From positions 62,001 through 126,000 of the forward strand of contig CASEMN010000005.1 of NCBI GenBank assembly GCA_949289045.1: 64,000 bases of DNA. The letters run 5' to 3'. Positions 1 through 7,220 of this stretch are shown here, piece by piece. The first letter of the stretch is position 1; each line of letters starts with the position of its first letter. Below the pieces are notes generated by a model. That model saw only the letters and a program-made list of their open reading frames with translations, was not told the origin of the DNA and searched no databases. The position numbers were made by a program, and so were the translations under genes. The stretch is from an uncultured Oscillospiraceae bacterium. GTDB lineage: Bacteria > Bacillota > Clostridia > Oscillospirales > Acutalibacteraceae.

Positions 1-27
1 TTTTAAAACAGAATATAGAAGTATAAC

Positions 28-63
28 ACCCTCTCATGCTCTTAAATTCGAGTGTGAGGGGGT
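28..63 (-). terminator. possible terminator hairpin downstream of the phosphoesterase
   Basis: An imperfect inverted repeat (CACCCTCTCA against TGAGGGGGTG) lies just past the stop codon of the leftward phosphoesterase gene. The following T stretch on the minus strand is weak, so termination is only a suggestion. Confidence 0.35.
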
Positions 64-87
64 GCTTACCTATATAAAATTACTGAT

Positions 88-934
88 TTATGTTTTTTTC
101 AAGGTTATCATAACAAGCTCAGGCGTGTTGTTTACTCTTACAGGAATAACCGAATTTCCAAGACCTCTGCTTACAACCATATCGGTGCTGTCTTTACTGT
201 ATATGCCTTCGGTGTAATGAGGGAAAAATCCCTGATTGGGAGCTATTAATCCTCCTACAAAGGGGATGCGTACCTGTCCGCCGTGGGCATGGCCTGTAAG
301 CACTAAATCAGCCTGTATATTTACATATTCCTCAAAAAGTTCCGGCCTGTGAGAGAGGACAATATTATAGTATTCGTGGTTCAAAAGGCTTTAGATTTTC
401 GGTTACAATGGCTCCCTGAATGCCGTCCAAAGATGTGCGTTCAATAAAATCAGGGTCTTTAACGCCTGCTATGTTTATTTTGGCATCACCTCTTGTAATC
501 CACTGGCACTTATTATCAAGCATATGTACTCCGGAATCCGTAAGCCGTTTTTCAAAATCTTCAAAGTTATTGAGCCAGGCTTCATGGTTTCCCGTTACAT
601 AATAAACCGGAGCGATTTTCAGTGCAGAGTCAATAAACTCCATTGCAGTATCAAAATCGGTGTGTGATGAATCTACTAAATCTCCAGTTACTACAATAAT
701 GTCAGGGCTTTCATTTTCAATGGCTTTTATAAGCCTGTCTCCCAGTTTACGGTTATGTAAATCTGATACCTGTGCAATTTTAAAATTATTAAATTCTTCA
801 GGGATTTTATTGTTTTCTATAGTAATATCAGAAGTTTTTATTGCAAGATTAGTCCAGATAATCCATGTGAAGAATAACGTTAAAATAAGTATAACAGCAA
901 TTATTATTTTGCGTTTTCTGTTTACTGATTTCAT
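88..934 (-). pseudogene. metallophosphoesterase (YkuE/YaeI type), split by a frameshift
   Basis: Two leftward reading frames together make one calcineurin-like phosphoesterase. The first (934 down to 365) has an N-terminal membrane anchor (about residues 9-28), then the metal motifs SDLH, TGDLVD and TGNHE. It stops early after ENLKPFEPRIL. The second (384 down to 88) continues one frame away with LSHRPELF and the essential TGHAHGG motif. Neither piece has the full metal-binding set. The family acts on phosphodiesters at the membrane; YkuE-type members have been linked to cell-envelope metabolism. The start at 934 has an AGGAGG ribosome site inside the end of the upstream transporter gene, so it is translationally coupled to it. 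The shift falls near 375-390. It could be a real inactivating mutation or a sequence error; the rest of both halves is well preserved, which favours a recent event or an error. Confidence 0.8.
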
Positions 935-938
935 AGGT

Positions 939-1502
939 TCAGCCTCCTAAAAGAAGATTCAGACACAGTCCGGCCGCTCCGCATAGAACCATTACAAGAA
1001 TGGGATTCCATTTGAATTTCCGAAGAATCACAAAAGCGGCAAGAAAAAGTCCGCAGCCTATAATATCAAAACTTTCGATGTTTATTTTGTCGCCGCCGAA
1101 AAGTACCATACTGAGTATTGAAAGTCCGGCTCCGGCAATGAGGGCTACTACAGCAGGGCGAAGGCTTGCAAGAACACTTTGGAGTAAGGACATCTCTTTA
1201 TATCTGTAGTAAATAAACGCAAGGATTGAAACTATGATACATGAGGGAAGAATGCAGCCAAAAGTAGCTATTATAGCTCCGGGAATACCTGCAATTCTTA
1301 TTCCCACAAAGGTTGCACTGTTTACGGCAATGGGGCCGGGTGTCATTTCGGCAATGGTGATGAGGTCAGTAAATTCTCCCATAGTAAGCCAGTGGCAGGT
1401 GTCCACAACCTGATTTTGTATAAGGGGCATTGCAGCATATCCTCCGCCGATGCTGAAAAGTCCCACCTGTAAGAAAGAAAGGAAAAGGTGCAGAAAAATC
1501 AT
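939..1502 (-). CDS. chromate transporter family protein, second subunit (short-chain CHR)
   Basis: This 187-residue membrane protein belongs to the chromate ion transporter (CHR) family. The family hallmark FSIGGGYAAMPLI near the N-terminus and AEMTPGPIAVNSATFVG (about residues 51-67) are visible, followed by several hydrophobic helices. Short CHR proteins of this size work as pairs, and its partner gene overlaps it by 4 bases (ATGA at 1499-1502) just upstream. A GGAG-type ribosome site precedes the ATG. Chromate export is the named activity of the family, but in anaerobic gut bacteria the natural anion may be different, for example sulfate; substrate is not shown by the sequence. It forms an operon with the partner and the downstream phosphoesterase. 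Confidence 0.85.
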   Translation of the reverse strand: MIFLHLFLSFLQVGLFSIGGGYAAMPLIQNQVVDTCHWLTMGEFTDLITIAEMTPGPIAVNSATFVGIRIAGIPGAIIATFGCILPSCIIVSILAFIYYRYKEMSLLQSVLASLRPAVVALIAGAGLSILSMVLFGGDKINIESFDIIGCGLFLAAFVILRKFKWNPILVMVLCGAAGLCLNLLLGG

Positions 1503-2098
1503 TTTTTCTTCTCCTTTCTCAGCTTTATAAGGGCATTTATAACTCCCACAGCAGCTGCGGCCAAAATGATATATATAACGTTTATTTCAAAGAAAAAGGT
1601 GGCGGCAAAAGCGGCAATCATAACCGCAATATGAAGAAAGGAACGTTCCTTTATGACCTTAGAACCAAGTGAACACACAACGTCCATAATAACCGCTGCA
1701 ACGCCTGCCTGCATTCCCTTTAGAACCAAAGCCACATATTTATTTGAGGCAAAGGCAGCGTAGAAAAAGGAGATTACAGACAGTATTATCATAGGCGGTA
1801 AAATCGTACCGATTGTTGCAACTATCATTCCGGCAAAGCCTGCAACACGCCAGCCTACAAGTATTGCGGTATTTACGGCGATAGCTCCCGGTGATGACTG
1901 GGCAAGGGCGGTAAGGTCAAGCATCTCCTGTTCGTCAATCCAGTGAAGCTCGTCTACAAACTTCCTTTTCATAAAGGTTATTATTACAAAACCTCCGCCG
2001 AAAGTAAAGCTGCTTATGTAAAGGGTACTGAGAAACAGCTTCAGCAGAGTTTTGCTTTTCTTTTCGTTATTGAGCTGTGGCTTTGTTTCCTTTTCCAC
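1499..2098 (-). CDS. chromate transporter family protein, first subunit (short-chain CHR)
   Basis: This is the first half of a two-protein CHR transporter, about 199 residues. The paired motifs FTFGGGFVIITFMKRKF and AQSSPGAIAVNTAILVGWR match the corresponding motifs of the next gene, as expected for two homologous half-transporters. The open frame extends upstream to 2239, but that extension runs through a hairpin-rich intergenic block and has no family similarity. I therefore chose the GTG at 2098, which has GGAG eight bases upstream (2107-2110). The gene ends in a 4-base overlap with its partner. Anion substrate is inferred from the family name only. Confidence 0.8.
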   Translation of the reverse strand: MEKETKPQLNNEKKSKTLLKLFLSTLYISSFTFGGGFVIITFMKRKFVDELHWIDEQEMLDLTALAQSSPGAIAVNTAILVGWRVAGFAGMIVATIGTILPPMIILSVISFFYAAFASNKYVALVLKGMQAGVAAVIMDVVCSLGSKVIKERSFLHIAVMIAAFAATFFFEINVIYIILAAAAVGVINALIKLRKEKKK

Positions 2099-2173
2099 TA
2101 AGTTCACTCCAATAAAATAAGTTATTAGTTTTGCGGATTCAATCCGCCCTAAATCCACATTAAAGTTTTCGTC

Positions 2174-2324
2174 AACCTTTTTCAAAAGGTTGTGGGGTGG
2201 AGGGGCAAAGCCCATCCTCGTCATCCGCAGATGACGCAATCCTTTGCCTTAAAAAGATCAGGAGGGGAGAAAAAACAGTCCAGTGGACTGTTTTTTCGTG
2301 GGGAACCCTATCAAGGGGTTCCCC
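2174..2324. repeat. cluster of four short palindromes (MITE/REP-like intergenic element)
   Basis: Four perfect short hairpins follow each other in 150 bases: AACCTTTT/AAAAGGTT (2174-2191), CGTCAT/ATGACG (2219-2236), a 13-bp stem with one-base loop (2270-2296) and GGGGAACCC/GGGTTCCCC (2300-2324). The third has T runs on both sides and could terminate transcription in either direction, which would insulate znuB from the chromate operon. The dense arrangement looks like a small non-autonomous repeat element rather than one terminator. No open frame across it looks like a gene. Confidence 0.5.
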
Positions 2325-2334
2325 TTTAAATTTA

Positions 2335-3171
2335 TCACTTTTTCTTTCTGAAAATATATGAAATAAAGAACAGTATTGCTGAAATAAGGACAATTGTGGC
2401 TCCGGCAGAGGTATTGAGGTAGAATGAAGCAATAACGCCTCCAAGACCGGCCACAAGAGAAATTCCTACCGAAGAAAACAGATACTGCCTTGAATTTGTG
2501 GAAAAGTTTCTGGCGCAGGCGGCGGGGAGAATAAGCATTGAGTTAATGAGAAGTACGCCAACCCATTTAATGGAAAGCATAACTACCACCGCTACAAGTA
2601 CAACGAATATATTTTCAATAAGCGCTACTCTTACTCCACGGCTTGCCGCAAGTTCACGGTTTATGCTTACAAGGGTGAGTTTATTGTATATAAACGCCCA
2701 GATTACAGTTACGCATACAAGAGTTACTGCAAGAATGAGGATTTCCGAGGAAGTGACGCTTAAAATATCGCCTATAAGATAGGAGGAATATTTTGAGAAT
2801 CCGCCTCCAACGGAAAGGATGACAAGTCCTAATGCTATGGCAGCCGAGGAAAAAACGCTGATAACCGTATCGGCGGAAGCCGTGCCGGCGGAGCGGACTT
2901 TTGTAATTATAAGAGCCAAAAGTATTCCGAAAGCCACCATGCTGATAAGCTCGTTGTCAATGCCTAAAATGACACCTAAAGCGATACCCGTAAGAGCCGA
3001 GTGACCGAGAGCATCGGAAAAGAACGCCATATTGTGGTTTACCGCCATTGTGCCCAGCATTCCTAAAAGGGGAGTTATAAGCAGCACCGCAAGAATAGCG
3101 TTTTTCATAAAGTCGTACTGCACCCAGGTGAAGGGAAGCAGCGTTTCCATAATATTATATATAAATTCCAT
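2335..3171 (-). CDS. znuB: zinc/metal ABC transporter permease
   Basis: An ABC-3 family membrane permease of 278 residues, the pore subunit of a ZnuABC/TroABC-type metal importer. Several hydrophobic segments run through the protein, and the family segment AFFSDALGHSALTGIALG lies after the first helices. It sits last in an operon with a zinc-binding lipoprotein and an ATPase. The frame could start at a GTG at 3183, but the ATG at 3171 is preferred because GAGGT lies five bases upstream of it. A 56-base gap separates it from znuC. Zinc rather than manganese is inferred from the histidine-rich binding protein and the neighbouring Zur-like regulator. Confidence 0.9.
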   Translation of the reverse strand: MEFIYNIMETLLPFTWVQYDFMKNAILAVLLITPLLGMLGTMAVNHNMAFFSDALGHSALTGIALGVILGIDNELISMVAFGILLALIITKVRSAGTASADTVISVFSSAAIALGLVILSVGGGFSKYSSYLIGDILSVTSSEILILAVTLVCVTVIWAFIYNKLTLVSINRELAASRGVRVALIENIFVVLVAVVVMLSIKWVGVLLINSMLILPAACARNFSTNSRQYLFSSVGISLVAGLGGVIASFYLNTSAGATIVLISAILFFISYIFRKKK

Positions 3172-3227
3172 TTTAAACCTCACACAGTATAAAAGTCTCT
3201 TTGCCTTATTGTTTCTTTTAGTATGTT

Positions 3228-3962
3228 TTAAGCTATTCCTCCAAATGCCCTGCGGAATTCATCGGAACCGAAAACCTCTTCCACGCTGCCTTCAATAAGT
3301 CCGCCGCGGTGTAAAAGAAGTACTTTATCCGCATACTGACGCACAAGGTCAAGGTCATGGGATACCATAACGATAGCCATATGATAATCTTTTCTCAAAT
3401 CGGCAACCTGTTTATAGAACTGTTCGGAGCCGACGGTATCGACGCCGGAAACAGGCTCGTCCAGGATAAGCAGCTCCGGCACCGGATAAAGAGCCTGGCA
3501 GAGCATTACACGCTGAAGTTCGCCTCCGGAAAGCATACCCAAAGAGCGGCTTGCAAGGCCTTTGCAGCCGGATTTTTCCAGCGCTTCCAAAACCCCGGCC
3601 TTTTCGCTTTTTCTTCCTCCAAGCCATACGGGGAAAGAAGTGCGTCCCGCAAGGAGAAAATCCATGATGCTCATGGGAGAGCTGCGATCAAATTCAAGGT
3701 ACTGGGGGACATATCCGATCTTGATTTTTTCTATTACATCGCCGTTGTGGGAGGCGTATTTTACGGAACCGCTGTGGCGAATTTCACCTAAAATACTTTT
3801 TAAAAGGGTGGTTTTGCCTGCTCCGTTTACGCCGATAAGCGCTGTAAGCTGACCGCAGTGCATGTCAAAGCTTATGTTATCGAGAAGCAGATCTCTGCCT
3901 TTTTTTACCGTAAGATTTTTTATTTCCACGCTGCAAAGTCCGCAGCCGTTTTCAGCTTTCAT
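3228..3962 (-). CDS. znuC: zinc/metal ABC transporter ATP-binding protein
   Basis: The 244-residue ATPase of the metal importer. It shows Walker A GVNGAGKTT, signature LSGGELQRVMLCQAL, Walker B LLILDEPVSGVD and the H-loop VMVSHD in the usual order and spacing. The start codon overlaps the stop of znuA (ATGA at 3959-3962), with GGCGGTG as ribosome site within the znuA end. It drives transport through the permease encoded downstream. Regulation is expected through the operator upstream of znuA. Confidence 0.93.
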   Translation of the reverse strand: MKAENGCGLCSVEIKNLTVKKGRDLLLDNISFDMHCGQLTALIGVNGAGKTTLLKSILGEIRHSGSVKYASHNGDVIEKIKIGYVPQYLEFDRSSPMSIMDFLLAGRTSFPVWLGGRKSEKAGVLEALEKSGCKGLASRSLGMLSGGELQRVMLCQALYPVPELLILDEPVSGVDTVGSEQFYKQVADLRKDYHMAIVMVSHDLDLVRQYADKVLLLHRGGLIEGSVEEVFGSDEFRRAFGGIA

Positions 3963-4894
3963 GAAAGCACCGCCTTTTTGATTGTCTCGCAGTTTTCGAA
4001 CATTATTTTTTCGTAAGAATCTTTTGAGCCGTCGCCGCTTGTAACGGGATTTAAGGTATAAACAGGCACGCCGGTTTCATTTGACAGAACCTCTGCGCTG
4101 GAGCCCTGGTAATCCGGCTCAGTAAAAATTGCCTTAATATCCCGTGATTTTATAAGCTCCGTAAGCCGTACAAGTTCCTTTGTGCCAGGTTCTGCTCCGT
4201 CGTCACTGTCAACGCTGGCTGCAAAGCTCAGGGAATAGTCTGCGGCAAAATAATCATATGCCTCATGGAAAGAGATAAACTCGGCTCCTTTGCATGGAGC
4301 AAGCTCAGCCTTTATTTTACTGTCAAGGTCATCGAGTTTCTGAAGATAAATTTTAAGGTTATCTGAAATTTTCTCTTCATACTGGGGAAAGACTTTTATA
4401 AGTCCCTGTGCAATATTTTCGGCCTGTTTTGCGGCATTTTTCGGGGACATCCATATATGAGCGTTCCCGCTATGGTCATGGTCGTGGCCGTGTTCCTCTT
4501 CTGCTTCGTGATCATGGTCGTCTTCTTCATCAGCACCGATTATTTCAATGCCAACAGAAGAATCTATAACGGGAGCGTCGGACATTTCTACAGTCTTTTC
4601 AAGGAACTCCTCCATTCCCGCACCGTTTATTACTACAGCTTTCGCTGCCGCAAGAGCTTTCATATCCTTTGGCATGAGGGTATAATCATGTAAACAGCCG
4701 TTGTGATTTTCGGTCATGTTGACTATCTCAATGCCATCAATTCCGTCAAGGAGATTTAAGGTGAAAATGTACACCGGATAAAAGGTTGTGAGCACAATAT
4801 TTTTATCTTTATTCTCCTGATTGCCTGAACAGCCTGCCAAAGCCAGAGAAAAAAGAAGTGTTAAAGATAGAAAAACAGAAACAATTTTTTTCAT
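3959..4894 (-). CDS. znuA: zinc ABC transporter substrate-binding lipoprotein
   Basis: A 311-residue cluster A-I solute-binding protein. The N-terminus is a lipoprotein signal with lipobox LALAGC, so Cys22 would be lipidated and the protein anchored outside the membrane. A charged loop around residues 125-147 is rich in His, Asp and Glu (HDHEAEEEHGHDHDHSGNAH), typical of ZnuA and absent from manganese-specific relatives. Metal-ligand regions HNGCLHDYT, NAHIWMSP, SFHEAYDYF and FTEPDYQ are present. First gene of the znuA-znuC-znuB operon, divergent from the Fur-family regulator, and very likely repressed by it when zinc is plentiful. Confidence 0.93.
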   Translation of the reverse strand: MKKIVSVFLSLTLLFSLALAGCSGNQENKDKNIVLTTFYPVYIFTLNLLDGIDGIEIVNMTENHNGCLHDYTLMPKDMKALAAAKAVVINGAGMEEFLEKTVEMSDAPVIDSSVGIEIIGADEEDDHDHEAEEEHGHDHDHSGNAHIWMSPKNAAKQAENIAQGLIKVFPQYEEKISDNLKIYLQKLDDLDSKIKAELAPCKGAEFISFHEAYDYFAADYSLSFAASVDSDDGAEPGTKELVRLTELIKSRDIKAIFTEPDYQGSSAEVLSNETGVPVYTLNPVTSGDGSKDSYEKIMFENCETIKKAVLS

Positions 4895-4981
4895 TTTATA
4901 TTTCGATTCTGCTTGATTTTAAAAGCAACGCCTTTCTTAAATTTAAACTTATTTACTGTTAAAGCCCTGAAAATAAAAAAG

Positions 4982-5006
4982 CTTATTGCAAATCAGTTGC
5001 AATAAG
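4982..5006. promoter_or_regulatory. Zur-type operator, perfect 10-5-10 inverted repeat
   Basis: CTTATTGCAA and TTGCAATAAG form perfect 10-base arms separated by ATCAG in the divergent znuA/zur intergenic region. It overlaps the -35 element and the spacer of the zur promoter. A-T-rich palindromes of this size are typical Fur-family sites; assignment to the adjacent Zur-like protein is inference from position. Confidence 0.7.
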
Positions 5007-5014
5007 TATATAAT
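4986..5014 (+). promoter_or_regulatory. promoter of the zur gene
   Basis: TTGCAA (4986-4991), 17-base spacer, TATAAT (5009-5014). The -35 element lies inside the palindromic operator, implying autoregulation. Confidence 0.7.
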
Positions 5015-5061
5015 GAAAAAACAGATATGTCAACAATTCAAAAGGCAAAGAGGTGGGAAAT

Positions 5062-5478
5062 GTGGAAAAAACACGCCGTCAAACGCCGAGAAAAAAGGCG
5101 ATTTCTGAAATTATAGAAAATTCCTGTGAGCCCATGACGGCAGAGGAGATTTTTGAAAAGGTAAGCCCTCTTTTTGAGAATCTTGCAATAACGACTGTTT
5201 ACAGAACTTTGGACGCAATGGAGCAGAGCGGAGAGATAAACCGCAGTATTTATGATGACGGCGTTGCAAGATATGTTTGCAGCAAGACCCACCGTCATTT
5301 TCTGACCTGCCTCAAATGCCGCAAATCGGTGGCAATTGAAGGGTGTCCCTTTGAGTCGGCGGAGGAGGAAATTTGCCGAAAAACGGGATTTAAAATTTCA
5401 AAGCATAAGGTAGAGCTTTTCGGATACTGTCCCGAATGCCAGCAGGCTGAGTCTGCACCCAAATCGCACACCGAATGA
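5062..5478 (+). CDS. zur: Fur-family metal-responsive repressor, probably Zur
   Basis: A 138-residue Fur-family regulator. The winged-helix half contains MTAEEIFEKV and the family-typical ITTVYRTLDAME. The dimerisation half has HRHFLTCLKCRK, and a second CPEC pair near the C-terminus completes the structural zinc site. The GTG at 5062 is chosen over one at 5053 because AGGTGG lies five bases before it, while the earlier codon sits inside that site. It faces the znu operon across a palindromic operator, so zinc is the most likely co-repressor (PerR or Fur remain possible). Its last residues, after CPEC, are encoded by an interspersed repeat found elsewhere in this window, so the natural C-terminus may have been replaced. 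Confidence 0.88.
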   Translation: MEKTRRQTPRKKAISEIIENSCEPMTAEEIFEKVSPLFENLAITTVYRTLDAMEQSGEINRSIYDDGVARYVCSKTHRHFLTCLKCRKSVAIEGCPFESAEEEICRKTGFKISKHKVELFGYCPECQQAESAPKSHTE

Positions 5479-5570
5479 CGGTAACGAATAAACTATAAGC
5501 GCCTGCGGCGGACATGTCCGCTTTCGATCCGCACACTAAGATACAGCACACAAAAGTATAAATGCCTGTG
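5442..5570 (+). repeat. interspersed palindromic repeat, copy 1 (two degenerate units)
   Basis: Starts with the palindrome GCAGGCTGAGTCTGC (5442-5456), then CGCACACCGAATGACGG and an end block TATAAGCGCCTGCG. A second degenerate unit begins with the perfect palindrome GCGGACATGTCCGC (5506-5519) and ends near ATAAATGCCTGTG. The same blocks, in the same order, make up the arrays at 16988-17243 (minus orientation) and 28693-29214. Here the repeat overlaps the zur 3' end and supplies its stop codon. Confidence 0.8.
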
Positions 5571-5599
5571 TCTAAACAATCCATGAACCTAACAATAGA

Positions 5600-5649
5600 A
5601 AAACAACCGTCTGCCTTTGAGCTTTAACCTTTTAGCAGACGGTTGTTTT
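5600..5649. terminator. bidirectional terminator between zur and the PH-like gene
   Basis: A 15-bp perfect stem (AAAACAACCGTCTGC with its complement at 5635-5649), with A/T runs on both sides, lies between two convergent genes. Confidence 0.8.
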
Positions 5650-5687
5650 AGTATGTTGAATTAAAAGCAGCTGATTGCACTGCAAAT

Positions 5688-6122
5688 TCAGTCCTCATTA
5701 TCGGAGCCGCTTTCTTTCTGTTTAAGCTTTAATTCTGTGACGAAATCAAATTTATCTTTAGGGGATACAATAACATTTTTCTTTTTGCCGTTTTTAAAAT
5801 AAGTTATGACCAGTCTGTCTCTTGAAAGAGCGGCAGAATCTCCTGTTACTGAGCCGGGCTGGCAGGAAACTATCATATTATAAGGTATAACTTTTTTTGA
5901 AAAAAGACCGCTTCTCACTGTAAGAGCGTTGTCGCCCATAACGTAATATGTCATAAGATAGGTAGGAAGCAGGAAAAGGAAAAACATAAGTCCGAACATA
6001 ATCGCCGCAAGGAGCATAGTGGGATTTCCATTAGTGCCGGCATAAATTACATAACCGGTAAAAATAGCGAAAATAACAACACACAGGTGAAACCACCAGT
6101 CGATTTTTGATTTATACTTCAT
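5688..6122 (-). CDS. PH-like domain membrane protein of unknown role
   Basis: A 144-residue protein with two N-terminal transmembrane segments (about residues 10-28 and 36-60), followed by a small beta-rich cytoplasmic domain of the bacterial PH type (YdbT-like; YYVMGDNALTVRSGLFSKKVIPY marks its start in two stretches). The region GLFSKKVIPYNMI resembles the strand pattern of such domains, where IP.. motifs recur. An AAGGAG site precedes the ATG. It is a single-gene unit between terminators. No enzymatic residues can be named and the cellular role is unknown. Confidence 0.65.
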   Translation of the reverse strand: MKYKSKIDWWFHLCVVIFAIFTGYVIYAGTNGNPTMLLAAIMFGLMFFLFLLPTYLMTYYVMGDNALTVRSGLFSKKVIPYNMIVSCQPGSVTGDSAALSRDRLVITYFKNGKKKNVIVSPKDKFDFVTELKLKQKESGSDNED

Positions 6123-6148
6123 GTTTAAAGTGCTCCTTAAATAGATTT

Positions 6149-6180
6149 AAAAAAGCCGGAGAAGCGCAGAGCCTCTCCGG
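6149..6180 (-). terminator. terminator of the aldolase gene
   Basis: CCGGAGA/TCTCCGG stem followed on the minus strand by a run of T residues, just past the fba stop codon. Confidence 0.8.
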
Positions 6181-6198
6181 TAAAGTTTAAAGGTGTAA

Positions 6199-7134
6199 TT
6201 ATGCCTTGTCAGCGCAGCCAAGAACAGAGTTGATCTTATGCTCAACGACAGCCTTGATGGCGTCACGAGCAGGAGTAAGATACTGTCTGGGATCGAAGTG
6301 GCTGGGATTCTCTGCAAAGTGCTTGCGGATAGAAGCTGTCATTGCAAGACGGATGTCGGAGTCAACGTTGATCTTGCAAACTGCCATGGAAGCAGCCTTG
6401 CGAAGCATATCCTCGGGGATACCGATAGCGTCGGGCATCTCGCCGCCGAAATCGTTGATCATCTTAACATACTCAGGCATAACTGAGCTTGCGCCGTGGA
6501 GAACGATGGGGAATCCGGGAAGCTTCTTTGAAACTTCTTCGAGGATGTCGAAGCGAAGCTGGGGCTTCTGGCCGGGTTTGAATTTATATGCACCGTGGCT
6601 TGTACCGATTGCGATTGCAAGTGAGTCAACGCCTGTGCGTGTTACGAAATCGTAAACCTGCTCAGGATCAGTGTAGTGAGCATCCTCAGCGCTTACGTTA
6701 ACTTCGTCTTCAACGCCTGCAAGCTGTCCAAGCTCACCCTCAACAACAACGCCGTGTGCATGAGCGTACTCAACAACCTTCTTTGTAAGAGCAACGTTCT
6801 CCTCATAGGGATGAGCGGAACCGTCGATCATAACTGAAGTAAAGCCGCCGTCGATGCAGCTCTTGCAGGTTTCAAAATCGGGGCCGTGGTCGAGATGAAG
6901 AGCGATAGGAAGACCTGTCTCTTCAACAGCAGCCTCAACAAGCTTTACAAGATAGCCGTGATGAGCATATTTTCTTGCGCCTGAAGAAACCTGAAGAATA
7001 ACGGGAGCATTAAGCTCTTTGCAAGCAGCTGTAATTCCCTGAACGATTTCCATGTTGTTTACGTTGAAAGCGCCGATAGCGTATCCGCCTTCGTAAGCCT
7101 TCTTAAACATTTCTGTTGTAGTTACAAGTGGCAT
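6199..7134 (-). CDS. fba: class II fructose-bisphosphate aldolase
   Basis: A 311-residue zinc-dependent aldolase that splits fructose 1,6-bisphosphate into glyceraldehyde 3-phosphate and dihydroxyacetone phosphate in glycolysis. Visible landmarks are GAFNVNNMEIVQG near the N-terminus, the metal/active-site segment LHLDHGPDFETC, GFTSVMIDGSAHP, GTSHGAYKF (metal His) and VLHGASSV. The open frame begins at a GTG at 7143, but that codon is part of the AAAGGAGTG ribosome site, so the ATG at 7134 is the start. A strong consensus promoter and a terminator make it a single-gene unit. A tagatose-bisphosphate aldolase role is conceivable but the general fit is to Fba. Confidence 0.95.
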   Translation of the reverse strand: MPLVTTTEMFKKAYEGGYAIGAFNVNNMEIVQGITAACKELNAPVILQVSSGARKYAHHGYLVKLVEAAVEETGLPIALHLDHGPDFETCKSCIDGGFTSVMIDGSAHPYEENVALTKKVVEYAHAHGVVVEGELGQLAGVEDEVNVSAEDAHYTDPEQVYDFVTRTGVDSLAIAIGTSHGAYKFKPGQKPQLRFDILEEVSKKLPGFPIVLHGASSVMPEYVKMINDFGGEMPDAIGIPEDMLRKAASMAVCKINVDSDIRLAMTASIRKHFAENPSHFDPRQYLTPARDAIKAVVEHKINSVLGCADKA

Positions 7135-7163
7135 GTTAAACACTCCTTTTAATTTCTCGGTAT

Positions 7164-7192
7164 ATTATAACCTATTAAAATACTATTGTCAA
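7164..7192 (-). promoter_or_regulatory. strong promoter of fba
   Basis: On the minus strand: TTGACA (7192-7187), 17-base spacer, TATAAT (7169-7164). Both hexamers match the vegetative consensus exactly. Confidence 0.85.
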
Positions 7193-7220
7193 AGCATTAA
7201 CATCCTAAACGGACTTATCT

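Noticed and set aside
2172..2239. N-terminal extension of the first chromate transporter subunit
   Set aside because: The extension reads through a hairpin cluster; a GTG at 2098 with GGAG upstream fits the family length.
3357..3791. 144-codon frame antisense to znuC
   Set aside because: Complete overlap with a conserved ABC ATPase on the other strand; a shadow frame.
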